DNA of 16,036 nt from a bacterium. Its GTDB lineage: Bacteria; Verrucomicrobiota; Kiritimatiellia; UBA8416; CAMZLY01. Positions 1 through 7,691 of this stretch are shown piece after piece. The number at the start of each line of letters is the position of its first letter. Position 1 is the stretch's first letter. Under the pieces are notes generated by a model that saw nothing but the letters and a program-made list of their open reading frames with translations, had not been told where the DNA came from and searched no databases. The position numbers and the translations under genes were made by a program. The stretch is from assembly GCA_030632465.1 (NCBI GenBank), contig DAOVUR010000017.1:1-16036 (forward strand), given 5' to 3'.

Positions 1-26
1 AAATAAATTAAGAAAGATATAAGATT

Positions 27-1292
27 ATGGAAAAAGCAAAGAAAGATAGTGCAAGACCTACACGGCGAGGTTTGTTTGTAGTGATAGGTTTATTGATTCT
101 CGTAGTAGCATTAGTAGGAGCTTTTGTATTGGTTAAGACTAAGCCGAAAGCAAAGAAGAAAAAGCGTGCTTCGATGGTTCCGATAGTCGAGTTGGTGATG
201 ATCAAAGCCAGTGATGAGAATGTGATTGTAAATGGTATGGGTACCGTGATTCCTGCTGTGGATATTAATTTGCAGTCGGAGGTTAATGGCAGAGTCACTT
301 GGATCAATCCTGATTTTATTGAAGGTGGGTTTGTTAAGAAAGATGATGTTGTGATCAAGATTGATGATTCTGATTACAAATTAGCCATATTGCGACGTCA
401 GGCTCAGCTGAAGATAGAGGAGAGTAATCTGCGTTTAGAGGATGGTCGTCAAGATATTGCTAAGCGTGAATGGGAGATGTTGAATGTTAAGGCTGATTTT
501 GGTGGAGCTGATTTAGAGCTGGCATTACGTAAGCCACAACGCATAAAACAACAGGCTTTGGTTGATGCTGCGCGTTCCGATTTAGGGCAGGCGGAGTTGA
601 TGTTAGCGCGCACAGAAATTAAGGCGCCTTTTGATGCTGTTGTAAGAAGAGCTTCTGTAAATATTGGTGATCAAGCCAGCCTGGGTAAGGTGCTTGCTCA
701 ACTGGTGGGCGTCGATACTTATTGGGTTTTGGCGTCTGTACGCGTGAGTGAACTTAAGTGGATTTCGTTACCAGATTCGGAGGGGAAGAATGGGGCAGTA
801 GTAGAAGTTATTTTAGCAGACAATAGAAGTCGTGCTGGCGTTGTTATTAGGCAGTTGCCTGATCTAGAAGCTAATGGGAGAATGGCAAGATTATTGATTG
901 CGGTAGATAACCCAGTAGGAGATGGTAGTGACAAGGAACAGGTGTCGATGCTGTTGGGGCAGTATGTGCGAGTTAGGATTATGGGGCCAGCGCAGAAAAA
1001 TGTATATCGTGTATCGAGGAATGCGCTACGTGATGGGAGCGAGTTGTGGCTACTCGGTAAAGGTAATAAATTGGATATTGTTGATGTAGATGTGGTCTGG
1101 TCAGATAGAGATAGTGTTGTACTAAATGGTAACGCTCTAAGTGATGGTGACAAACTTATTATGAGTGATCTTGATGTTGTTGTTGAGGGTATGCAGCTGC
1201 GAGATGTGAAAGGTTTAAAAGACGCAGGAAAAGGAAAAGGGTCGGGTAAAGGTCCGGGCGCGGGGCAGACGAAGGGGAATATATCAAAATGA
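27..1292 (+). CDS. RND efflux periplasmic adaptor (membrane fusion protein)
   Basis: This is the adaptor that links an inner-membrane RND pump to an outer-membrane TolC-type channel. A transmembrane anchor lies at about residues 15-36 in place of a lipoprotein signal. The two halves of the lipoyl (barrel-sandwich) domain are at about 79-114 and 193-228; the second holds the typical run ARTEIKAPFDAVV. A predicted alpha-hairpin lies between them (115-192), followed by a beta-barrel (about 230-325) and a membrane-proximal domain (to about 395). The protein ends in a Gly/Lys-rich tail (401-417). The ATG is the first in frame after a stop at 9-11, with a purine-rich AAGAAAG upstream. Its stop overlaps the start of the pump gene (ATGA). 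No TolC gene is in the window; one may lie upstream. Family assignment is firm; the substrate is unknown. Confidence 0.93.
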   Translation: MEKAKKDSARPTRRGLFVVIGLLILVVALVGAFVLVKTKPKAKKKKRASMVPIVELVMIKASDENVIVNGMGTVIPAVDINLQSEVNGRVTWINPDFIEGGFVKKDDVVIKIDDSDYKLAILRRQAQLKIEESNLRLEDGRQDIAKREWEMLNVKADFGGADLELALRKPQRIKQQALVDAARSDLGQAELMLARTEIKAPFDAVVRRASVNIGDQASLGKVLAQLVGVDTYWVLASVRVSELKWISLPDSEGKNGAVVEVILADNRSRAGVVIRQLPDLEANGRMARLLIAVDNPVGDGSDKEQVSMLLGQYVRVRIMGPAQKNVYRVSRNALRDGSELWLLGKGNKLDIVDVDVVWSDRDSVVLNGNALSDGDKLIMSDLDVVVEGMQLRDVKGLKDAGKGKGSGKGPGAGQTKGNISK

Positions 1293-4200
1293 GTATAGAT
1301 ATAAAAAATAGTGGTCCTATTGCATGGATGATCAAGAATCCGGTAGCGGCCAATCTCTTGATGTTGATCTGTCTTATTGGCGGTGTTGTGATGTTTAGTG
1401 GTATCACTCAGGAATTTCTCCCTGATGTATCGCCACCAGTCGTAACGGTAGATGTAGCATATCCAGGTGCGAGCCCTGAAGAGGTTGAGCAGGGAATTGT
1501 TCTGGCCATTGAAGAGGGGTTGCGTGGGCTTGATGGTATTGATGAGATACGTTCAGTAGCGAGTGAGGGAGGCGCGTCTATTAGCGTGGAACTACTTGAT
1601 GGCGTTGCAATTGATAAAATTTATAATGATATTAAGAGTGAAGTTGATCGTGTAACTACCTTTCCTGAAAATGCAGAAGAGCCACAAGTGGCAATGGCGT
1701 CAATTAAGCGTTCTGTTGTCACAGCTGTAATTTATGGTGATGTGAGAGAAAAATCATTACGTGAGCAGGCGGAACAGTTCCGCGACTTGCTGCTACAGCA
1801 TCCTAAACTAACGCAAGTTGACCTGTATGGAATCCGCCCTTTAGAAATAAGCATCGAGATTTCACAAGAGAATCTTCGCAGATATAATCTAACTATTAAA
1901 GAGGTTGCCAGAATATTATCAGTGAAGTCTCTTGAGTTACCTGGTGGTGGTATCAAAACGTATGGTGGAGAGATATTGTTACGAGTTGCAGACCGCCGTG
2001 ATTATGGGCGTGAATTTGCATCAATTCCTATTATTAATACAGCTGATGGTTCGCAGGTTTTATTAAGTGATATTGCTGTTGTTACTGATGGATTCAAGGA
2101 TACCGACAACTATGCGACATATAATGGTAAGCGAGCGGTAAAGTTAGAAATATATCGAATAGGCAAGCAGACGCCATCAGAAGTTGCTGATGCGGTTGAT
2201 ACAGTTGTGAAGAATATTACTGTAGATATGCCGGCAGGTATTAGTATTGAAGTTGTGAATAGTCGTGCTGATATGTTTAAAGATCGTGCTAGTCTGCTAC
2301 TGCGTAATGGTGCAATGGGTCTTGTTTTGGTGATGGTGCTGCTAGGTTTCTTTTTGGAAATAAGGCTGGCTTTCTGGGTTATGATGGGGATTCCTGTTTC
2401 GTTTCTTGGTGCACTGTTAATAATGCCAGCTGCAGATTTAACCATAAATATGGTGACGATGTTTGCCTTTATTGTTGCACTAGGAATCGTGGTGGATGAT
2501 GCGATTGTTGTGGGTGAAAATATCTATCATCATAAACAGGATGGTATGGATCCTCTTAAGGCAGCGATTGCTGGTGCACAGGAAGTGGCTACGCCGGTAG
2601 GGTTCAGTATTCTTACGAATGTAGTGACCTTTATTCCGTTAATGATGATGCCAGGTGTTATGGGGCGTATCATGAAGATGTTACCCGTGGTTGTGATTGC
2701 AACATTTTTGCTTTCATGGATTGAGAGTTTGCTGATTCTTCCGTCACATCTGTCGCATCAGAGTAAAGATATTAGGCGCGGTCCTTACAAGTGGATTCAT
2801 GATCGTCAGCAATCATTTAGTAATAAATTCAGGAATTGGGTTAGGACTAAGTATGGCCCATTTCTTGAGGTATGCTTGACGCATCGCTATTTTGTTGTTG
2901 CTGTGGCAATTGCTATTCTTGCTGTGACATTAGGATATTTTGCTAGTGGACGTATGGGGTTTACCATGTTTCCGACTGTTGAGAGTGATTTTGCTATGGG
3001 CTCTGCCGTCTTGCCTTATGGTGTTCCTGTTGAAAAAACAGATGCTGTTGCCAAGCGTATGCTGAAAGCAGCACAAGATGTGGCTGAGGAGTGTGGGCAT
3101 CCAGAGTTGATTGATGGAATATTTACGGAGATTGGTAGTGGTGGTTCCCATATTGTAAAGATGCAGGTCTTTATGGTGGATTCCAAAATACGTGATAAAA
3201 TTATGGGCACAGAAGAGTTTGTTAATCTGTGGCGTAAAAAAATAGGTATGGTTCCTGGAGTTAAAGGGATTAGGTTACAGGCAGACTTTGGTGGGCCAGG
3301 TTCTGGCCCTGCGTTAACTATTGAGCTTAGTCATCGTGATGTGGCAACGCTTGAGATGGCGGCGCCGGATCTAGCTGCTACACTTACAGAGTTTCCTCGA
3401 ATAAAAGATATTGATGATGGGTATCAGCAAGGTAAACAACAGCTTAGTTTTAGGGTTAAACCAGAAGGCGAGAGTCTTGGTCTTACTGCCCGTGATGTTG
3501 CTGAGCAAGTGCGCTTTGCGTATGAAGGTGCTGAAGCAATAAGGCAGCAGCGTGGGCGTAATGAGCTTCGAGTCCAGATTAGATTACCTGAAGAAGAACG
3601 GGTATCTGAGTATAATCTAGATAATATGATTATCCAGACTCCTGCAGGGCTGGAAGTGCCGCTGATGGAAGTTGCGGAGGTTGATCGTGGACATGCTTAT
3701 ACGACAATTAATAGGCGTAATGGTAAGCGTACTATTACTGTGATTGCTGACGTTGTACCAAAGCCACAGGCTAAGCAGGTGATGGGAGGGTTAAATGTTG
3801 AGGCTATGCCGGATCTTGTTGAGAAATATCCTGGCTTGAGCTACAGCTACGAGGGGCGTTCAGCAGAGAATCGAGAGAGTATGAATAGTATGAAGAAAAC
3901 CATGCCGTTAATTCTCTTGGCGATATATGCATTATTAGCTGTACCTTTCAAGAGCTATGTTCAGCCGCTTATTGTAATGATAAGTATTCCGTTTGGAATA
4001 GTAGGGGCTATTCTAGGTCATCTGATTATGGGTTACTCTATGAGTATGATTGGGTTGATAGGTGTAATTGCCTTGAGCGGAGTGGTGGTGAATGATGCAT
4101 TAGTTATGATTACGTTCATAAATAATGCACGTAAACATCATGCATCTGCACACGATGCAGTTATTAATGCTGGGATTCAGAGATTTAGGCCGATTATGTT

Positions 4201-4384
4201 GACGACATTGACAACCTTTGGTGGCTTATCGCCTATGATCTTTGAGACATCTAGACAGGCGCGTTTTCTTATTCCGATGGCGATATCGTTGGGGTATGGA
4301 CTGCTCTTTGCAACGTTGATCACATTGATTCTTGTGCCAGTGCTATATATGATCATACATGATTTGCAAAAACTTACGAAGTAG
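1289..4384 (+). CDS. RND efflux pump, inner-membrane transporter (AcrB/HAE1-like)
   Basis: This proton-driven exporter of the RND superfamily has 1031 residues, the usual length for AcrB-type pumps. TM1 is near residues 14-32, followed by a large periplasmic porter domain. A block of helices starts near 336, a second porter domain spans about 560-860, and the last helix bundle ends at the C-terminus. TM4 carries the proton-relay aspartates in GIVVDDAIVV (D403, D404). In TM10 the lysine of AcrB (K940) is replaced by Asn in GVVVNDALVM (N935, D936). The TM11 RFRPIMLTT segment is kept (R965/R967, T972). It is translated from an ATG overlapping the adaptor stop, so the two are coupled. A strong hairpin terminator follows 28 bases after the stop. 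Substrates cannot be read from sequence; drugs, detergents or lipids are all possible. Confidence 0.95.
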   Translation: MSIDIKNSGPIAWMIKNPVAANLLMLICLIGGVVMFSGITQEFLPDVSPPVVTVDVAYPGASPEEVEQGIVLAIEEGLRGLDGIDEIRSVASEGGASISVELLDGVAIDKIYNDIKSEVDRVTTFPENAEEPQVAMASIKRSVVTAVIYGDVREKSLREQAEQFRDLLLQHPKLTQVDLYGIRPLEISIEISQENLRRYNLTIKEVARILSVKSLELPGGGIKTYGGEILLRVADRRDYGREFASIPIINTADGSQVLLSDIAVVTDGFKDTDNYATYNGKRAVKLEIYRIGKQTPSEVADAVDTVVKNITVDMPAGISIEVVNSRADMFKDRASLLLRNGAMGLVLVMVLLGFFLEIRLAFWVMMGIPVSFLGALLIMPAADLTINMVTMFAFIVALGIVVDDAIVVGENIYHHKQDGMDPLKAAIAGAQEVATPVGFSILTNVVTFIPLMMMPGVMGRIMKMLPVVVIATFLLSWIESLLILPSHLSHQSKDIRRGPYKWIHDRQQSFSNKFRNWVRTKYGPFLEVCLTHRYFVVAVAIAILAVTLGYFASGRMGFTMFPTVESDFAMGSAVLPYGVPVEKTDAVAKRMLKAAQDVAEECGHPELIDGIFTEIGSGGSHIVKMQVFMVDSKIRDKIMGTEEFVNLWRKKIGMVPGVKGIRLQADFGGPGSGPALTIELSHRDVATLEMAAPDLAATLTEFPRIKDIDDGYQQGKQQLSFRVKPEGESLGLTARDVAEQVRFAYEGAEAIRQQRGRNELRVQIRLPEEERVSEYNLDNMIIQTPAGLEVPLMEVAEVDRGHAYTTINRRNGKRTITVIADVVPKPQAKQVMGGLNVEAMPDLVEKYPGLSYSYEGRSAENRESMNSMKKTMPLILLAIYALLAVPFKSYVQPLIVMISIPFGIVGAILGHLIMGYSMSMIGLIGVIALSGVVVNDALVMITFINNARKHHASAHDAVINAGIQRFRPIMLTTLTTFGGLSPMIFETSRQARFLIPMAISLGYGLLFATLITLILVPVLYMIIHDLQKLTK

Positions 4385-4411
4385 AGGCGATCTATTATTG
4401 GCTACTGATAT

Positions 4412-4450
4412 ACAAAAAAGACGGATCCGCTAGCGGTCCGTCTTTTTTGT
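4412..4450. terminator. Bidirectional rho-independent terminator
   Basis: The inverted repeat runs from ACAAAAAAGACGGA to TCCGTCTTTTTTGT. The inner CCG/CGG pairs enclose a CTAG loop, with one bulged T on the left arm. The A-run on one side and the T-run on the other give a GC stem followed by a U-tract on both strands. It sits between the converging pump gene (ending 4384, plus strand) and lipoprotein gene (ending 4465, minus strand), so it can end both transcripts. Confidence 0.9.
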
Positions 4451-4464
4451 TTTCTCTTAATTGT

Positions 4465-4773
4465 TTAGAGGTTTATATGATCAACAAAGAGAACTTCGGA
4501 CTCGATGATATTAACATCATCTACATTTTCTGTAGCTGTATATGTATAATCGATATTGTCGCCTACACGTTTTACGGTGTGATCATTACCAGGCTCTAAA
4601 ACAAATGGTGCGAATGTTTCATTTGATTGTGGTGCAACTGTTATTGTTGCGCTTGATTGATTTTCAAATTTTGTCTCATCCTCATCTAGTGAGTCTGAAC
4701 TATCACAACCAACCATTGCGCCAACACATGCTATTACACTGACGAATACTACTAGACGTTTTACTAACTTCAT
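4465..4773 (-). CDS. Small putative lipoprotein of unknown function
   Basis: I do not recognise this 102-residue protein. It begins MKLVKRL, continues with a hydrophobic stretch (about residues 7-22) and reaches Cys23 in AMVGC, a plausible though imperfect lipobox. The residue after Cys23 is Asp, which in E. coli is a signal for staying in the inner membrane; whether that rule holds here is unknown. After a short acidic linker (SSDSLDEDE), the rest (about 36-102) is polar and Thr/Val-rich, suggesting a small beta-strand domain outside the cytoplasm. AAGGAG sits about 9 bases before the ATG. It is the last gene before the shared terminator. It is separated from the zinc-ribbon gene by 112 bases holding a possible promoter, so it may be transcribed on its own. 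Confidence 0.75.
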   Translation of the reverse strand: MKLVKRLVVFVSVIACVGAMVGCDSSDSLDEDETKFENQSSATITVAPQSNETFAPFVLEPGNDHTVKRVGDNIDYTYTATENVDDVNIIESEVLFVDHINL

Positions 4774-4810
4774 TTTAGTTTTCTCCTTTTATTATTTTCA
4801 ACTAACAAAA

Positions 4811-4825
4811 CACGTATATAACGTG
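4811..4825. promoter_or_regulatory. Short inverted repeat upstream of the lipoprotein gene
   Basis: CACGT and ACGTG arms flank ATATA, giving a 15-base dyad about 40 bases before the lipoprotein ATG and just downstream of the candidate -10 box. The position would suit an operator, but the arms are short and the regulator is unknown. Confidence 0.25.
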
Positions 4826-4837
4826 ACTAATATAGCC

Positions 4838-4866
4838 ATGCTACAGGTAAAGGTGATTTTTGTAAA
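4838..4866 (-). promoter_or_regulatory. Candidate sigma70-type promoter for the lipoprotein gene
   Basis: On the minus strand TTTACA (4861-4866) and TAGCAT (4838-4843) are separated by 17 bases. They match the -35 consensus at 5 of 6 and the -10 consensus at 4 of 6. It is the best pair I can see in the 112-base spacer, but AT-rich sequence makes such matches common. Confidence 0.3.
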
Positions 4867-4885
4867 GTGGGAGTGTCTATTCTTT

Positions 4886-5548
4886 TTAGAATCTGCCTGT
4901 GGCTTTCATGATGGAGGCGGCGATGAATTCTTTTGCATCTTTTTTGAGCATGGTTCCAAAGATCAGTTTTGAGCTATCATTAGTAATAGATATGCCCACT
5001 TGCTGCACGTTGTTTACTCGTACATTGGTTCTCTTTAGTGATACTAATGTATGCTTGTCGTATGAGAAGTGTCTTGTCCAGCCTAGCGTTCCTACGCCAG
5101 TAAAGACCGAGCCTACCCCTTGATTCAGCGAGACAACAACTTTACCGAAAAGGCAGAAAAGTATAATGCTGAGTAGTACAATAGTTCCTATCAAGAACGG
5201 TAGTCCGAATAGAGACTCAGCAAGATTAAATGTTCCTTTCTTGATCTGTGTACCATATATGCCGGTCATGGATAGACCGGACCATAGTGCGGTAAATGGA
5301 ATAAGGAAGAATACTGCTGGTGATAGTCGATGGTAGACTATGTTTACACCACCATTAAAGCTTTGTTTAAGTTTGATCCCGCGGGGTACAGAGTTAAGTG
5401 TGTCTTCTGATATATCAGCACTACTGTTAATTAGAGAGAATGCGTAGCTGTTACCGCATGAGCGGCAGAGTGCTATATCTGATGAGACATTTATATCATC
5501 TACGGAAATTGTTGAGCGACATGTGGGGCATTTGTATTCTTTTTTCAA
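4886..5548 (-). CDS. Zinc-ribbon membrane protein of unknown function (TTG start)
   Basis: The 220-residue protein starts with a four-Cys zinc ribbon: CPTC at 7-10 and CRSC at 28-31. Two hydrophobic helices follow at about 78-99 and 112-135. The C-terminal part (about 136-220) is soluble; its end (KLIFGTMLKKDAKEFIAA) resembles the last strand-and-helix of small PH-like membrane-associated domains, a resemblance by eye only. Its biochemical function is not known. The start is TTG: an in-frame TGA lies two codons upstream, and AAGGAAAGG stands at ribosome-binding distance. It begins 16 bases after the histidine kinase stop, so it is probably co-transcribed with it. Confidence 0.8.
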   Translation of the reverse strand: MKKEYKCPTCRSTISVDDINVSSDIALCRSCGNSYAFSLINSSADISEDTLNSVPRGIKLKQSFNGGVNIVYHRLSPAVFFLIPFTALWSGLSMTGIYGTQIKKGTFNLAESLFGLPFLIGTIVLLSIILFCLFGKVVVSLNQGVGSVFTGVGTLGWTRHFSYDKHTLVSLKRTNVRVNNVQQVGISITNDSSKLIFGTMLKKDAKEFIAASIMKATGRF

Positions 5549-5564
5549 TCTTCAGCCTTTCCTT

Positions 5565-7691
5565 TTAAGCGTCAAGTAGTGCGCGTACTCTGGTCAGAAG
5601 TTCTGGTGGGCTGTACGGTTTTGAGAGCAGTTCATACTCTTCATCTGTTTCCAAGTTAGTAGGAATTGTTCCGTCAGTGTAGCCGCTGGTGAAAAGGAAT
5701 TTGAAGTTAGTGTCGTGTTCCTGGATATGTTTGAGTACGCCATATCCGCTACACTTGGGCATAATGATATCAAGTAGTGCGAAGTCAATGGTATCCTTAT
5801 TGGCATCAAAAAGATTTATAGCATCTTCACCATCAACAGCAGTTATTGTGGTATATCCTGCATTGGTTAATATCCGGTTTACAAAGTTACGTACATCTGC
5901 ATGATCTTCAGCGACGAGGATAGTTTCAGTGCCACCTGCTGGCTTTAGCTTGGCTATTTTTTCTTCAGCTATTACTTTTTCCATCTCTATCTCAGGCAGG
6001 TAGATACTAAATGATGTGCCCAAGCCAGGCGAACTATGTACCTGAATATCACCTTTATGCTGTTTGACTATGCCGTAAGTTGATGCGAGTCCGAGCCCCG
6101 TACCTTTACCTGGTTCTTTTGTGGTAAAAAATGGATCAAAGACTTTTTCTTGGATAGATCTACTCATTCCTATTCCTGTATCAGATACTTTTAGTAGTAC
6201 GCATTGACTATCCTTGCCCAAGAGCAGATTAGGTCGATGTTTCGCTCCTGGTGTGATGGAGTCAACAGTAACGGTGATGGTTCCGTGATCATGTATTGCG
6301 TCACGCGCGTTGATACATAGATTTATTAAGATCTGTTCGATCTGTGCTGGGTCGGCAAGTGCAGTACCGCGAGAGTTTTCACCATGTACAATTTTCAGTG
6401 CTATATGTTCACCAATTGTTCGCTGTAGCATTTTCGTAGTGTTATCGACTAGTTCATGAAGATTGAGGTTTATTGGGTTTATCGCTTGGCGGCGACTAAA
6501 TGATAATATCCTAGCAGTCAGATCAGATGCCATTCTTGATGCATTTTTAACTTCTGATAAGTCATGTTTATGCGCATCATCGAGATGCTTGTCGCTTAAT
6601 ACAATATCAATATAGCCACTTATTACTTGGAGAATATTATTGAAGTCGTGGGCTAAACCTCCGGCAAGTAGTCCTATGGCTTCCATTTTCTGGGCTTGGC
6701 GTAGTTGGGACTCTAGTTTTGACTCATGTGTGATATCTCTTTTTACTGCAACATAACTTACGATTTCGCCGTTGCTGTTTTTAACAGGAGAAATTGTTGC
6801 CTCTTCTTCATACTCTGTACCGTCCTTCTTTTTGTTGTAAAAACGCCCTGTCCACACATTACCTGTCGAGATTGTTTCCCACATCTGCTTATAGTATGCC
6901 TCACTTTGTCCTATGCCTTTGTTTATATTAGGGTTATGCCCCAAAGCTTCTTTCTTGGTATAGCCGGAGACTCTTTCGAATGCAGGATTCACATATTGAA
7001 TAAGCCCATTATTGTCGGTAATAACAACAACTTCATTTGCTTGTTCAATAGCTGATGTAAGTTGGTTGTATGATTTCATAAGTTGGTGTTGTTCACTTAT
7101 GTCAGTAAAAAAACCGATATTGTGTGGCTTTTGGTTAAACATTACAGTGCTGGTGCAGACGTTTGTTAATATAATGGTTTTGTCTTTTCTTACACATGGG
7201 ATATTAGTAGCCAATTTTATATCACCACGAGCCTGTGCTTGAAATGTCCCAATTACACTCTCGAAATCTTCAGTGGGGTGAATATCGCTTACTTTCATGG
7301 TCTTAATTTCTTCTTCGCTATATCCTAGCATGTCACAAAACGCTTTATTACAAGAGGCAAACTTAGTGGTTTCTATGTCGGCAATGAGAATGCCTTCGCC
7401 ACTCGATTCAAATATATCTCTATATTGAGCTTCACTTACTTCTAGGCTTGTCATCTTCTCGTTGAGTTCTTCGATATGTTTTTCTGATATCTGTTTTAAT
7501 TTCTTTTTGTTTTTATAGGAGCTTAACACAAGCAAGATAAGGAGTACTGCGATTGTGGACACAAGGGGTAGTGTTGCTGGTTGTGCGTTGATAATATCTA
7601 GGATGTTTTGTTCATTGTGTGCAAAAGTGAGTGTTGGTAGTAGGGTCGCCATAGCTATTGCAATATATGTAATATTTTTTCTAATTATCAT
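5565..7691 (-). CDS. Hybrid sensor histidine kinase, PAS-PAS-HisKA-HATPase-REC
   Basis: This 708-residue sensor kinase probably sits in the inner membrane. A signal-peptide-like segment (1-24, ending TFA) is followed by a short periplasmic stretch, one helix (about 43-59) and a Lys/Glu-rich coiled linker. Then come PAS1 (about 87-200), PAS2 (about 211-321), the phospho-acceptor domain with LAHDFNN (His348), and an ATPase domain with NLCINARDA, DTGIGM and GKGTGLGL. A receiver domain ends the protein: acidic pair E595/D596, phospho-acceptor D641, T668, K691. There is no output domain, so the phosphate must pass to another protein. A longer ORF begins at 7793, but I chose the ATG at 7691: GGAG lies 9 bases before it and the signal peptide then begins properly. 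This start overlaps the M14-like gene by 11 bases. The signal sensed is unknown. Confidence 0.92.
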   Translation of the reverse strand: MIIRKNITYIAIAMATLLPTLTFAHNEQNILDIINAQPATLPLVSTIAVLLILLVLSSYKNKKKLKQISEKHIEELNEKMTSLEVSEAQYRDIFESSGEGILIADIETTKFASCNKAFCDMLGYSEEEIKTMKVSDIHPTEDFESVIGTFQAQARGDIKLATNIPCVRKDKTIILTNVCTSTVMFNQKPHNIGFFTDISEQHQLMKSYNQLTSAIEQANEVVVITDNNGLIQYVNPAFERVSGYTKKEALGHNPNINKGIGQSEAYYKQMWETISTGNVWTGRFYNKKKDGTEYEEEATISPVKNSNGEIVSYVAVKRDITHESKLESQLRQAQKMEAIGLLAGGLAHDFNNILQVISGYIDIVLSDKHLDDAHKHDLSEVKNASRMASDLTARILSFSRRQAINPINLNLHELVDNTTKMLQRTIGEHIALKIVHGENSRGTALADPAQIEQILINLCINARDAIHDHGTITVTVDSITPGAKHRPNLLLGKDSQCVLLKVSDTGIGMSRSIQEKVFDPFFTTKEPGKGTGLGLASTYGIVKQHKGDIQVHSSPGLGTSFSIYLPEIEMEKVIAEEKIAKLKPAGGTETILVAEDHADVRNFVNRILTNAGYTTITAVDGEDAINLFDANKDTIDFALLDIIMPKCSGYGVLKHIQEHDTNFKFLFTSGYTDGTIPTNLETDEEYELLSKPYSPPELLTRVRALLDA

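Noticed and set aside
719..1153. 144-residue minus-strand frame opposite the adaptor gene
   Set aside because: Ser/Thr/Leu-rich composition typical of an antisense shadow.
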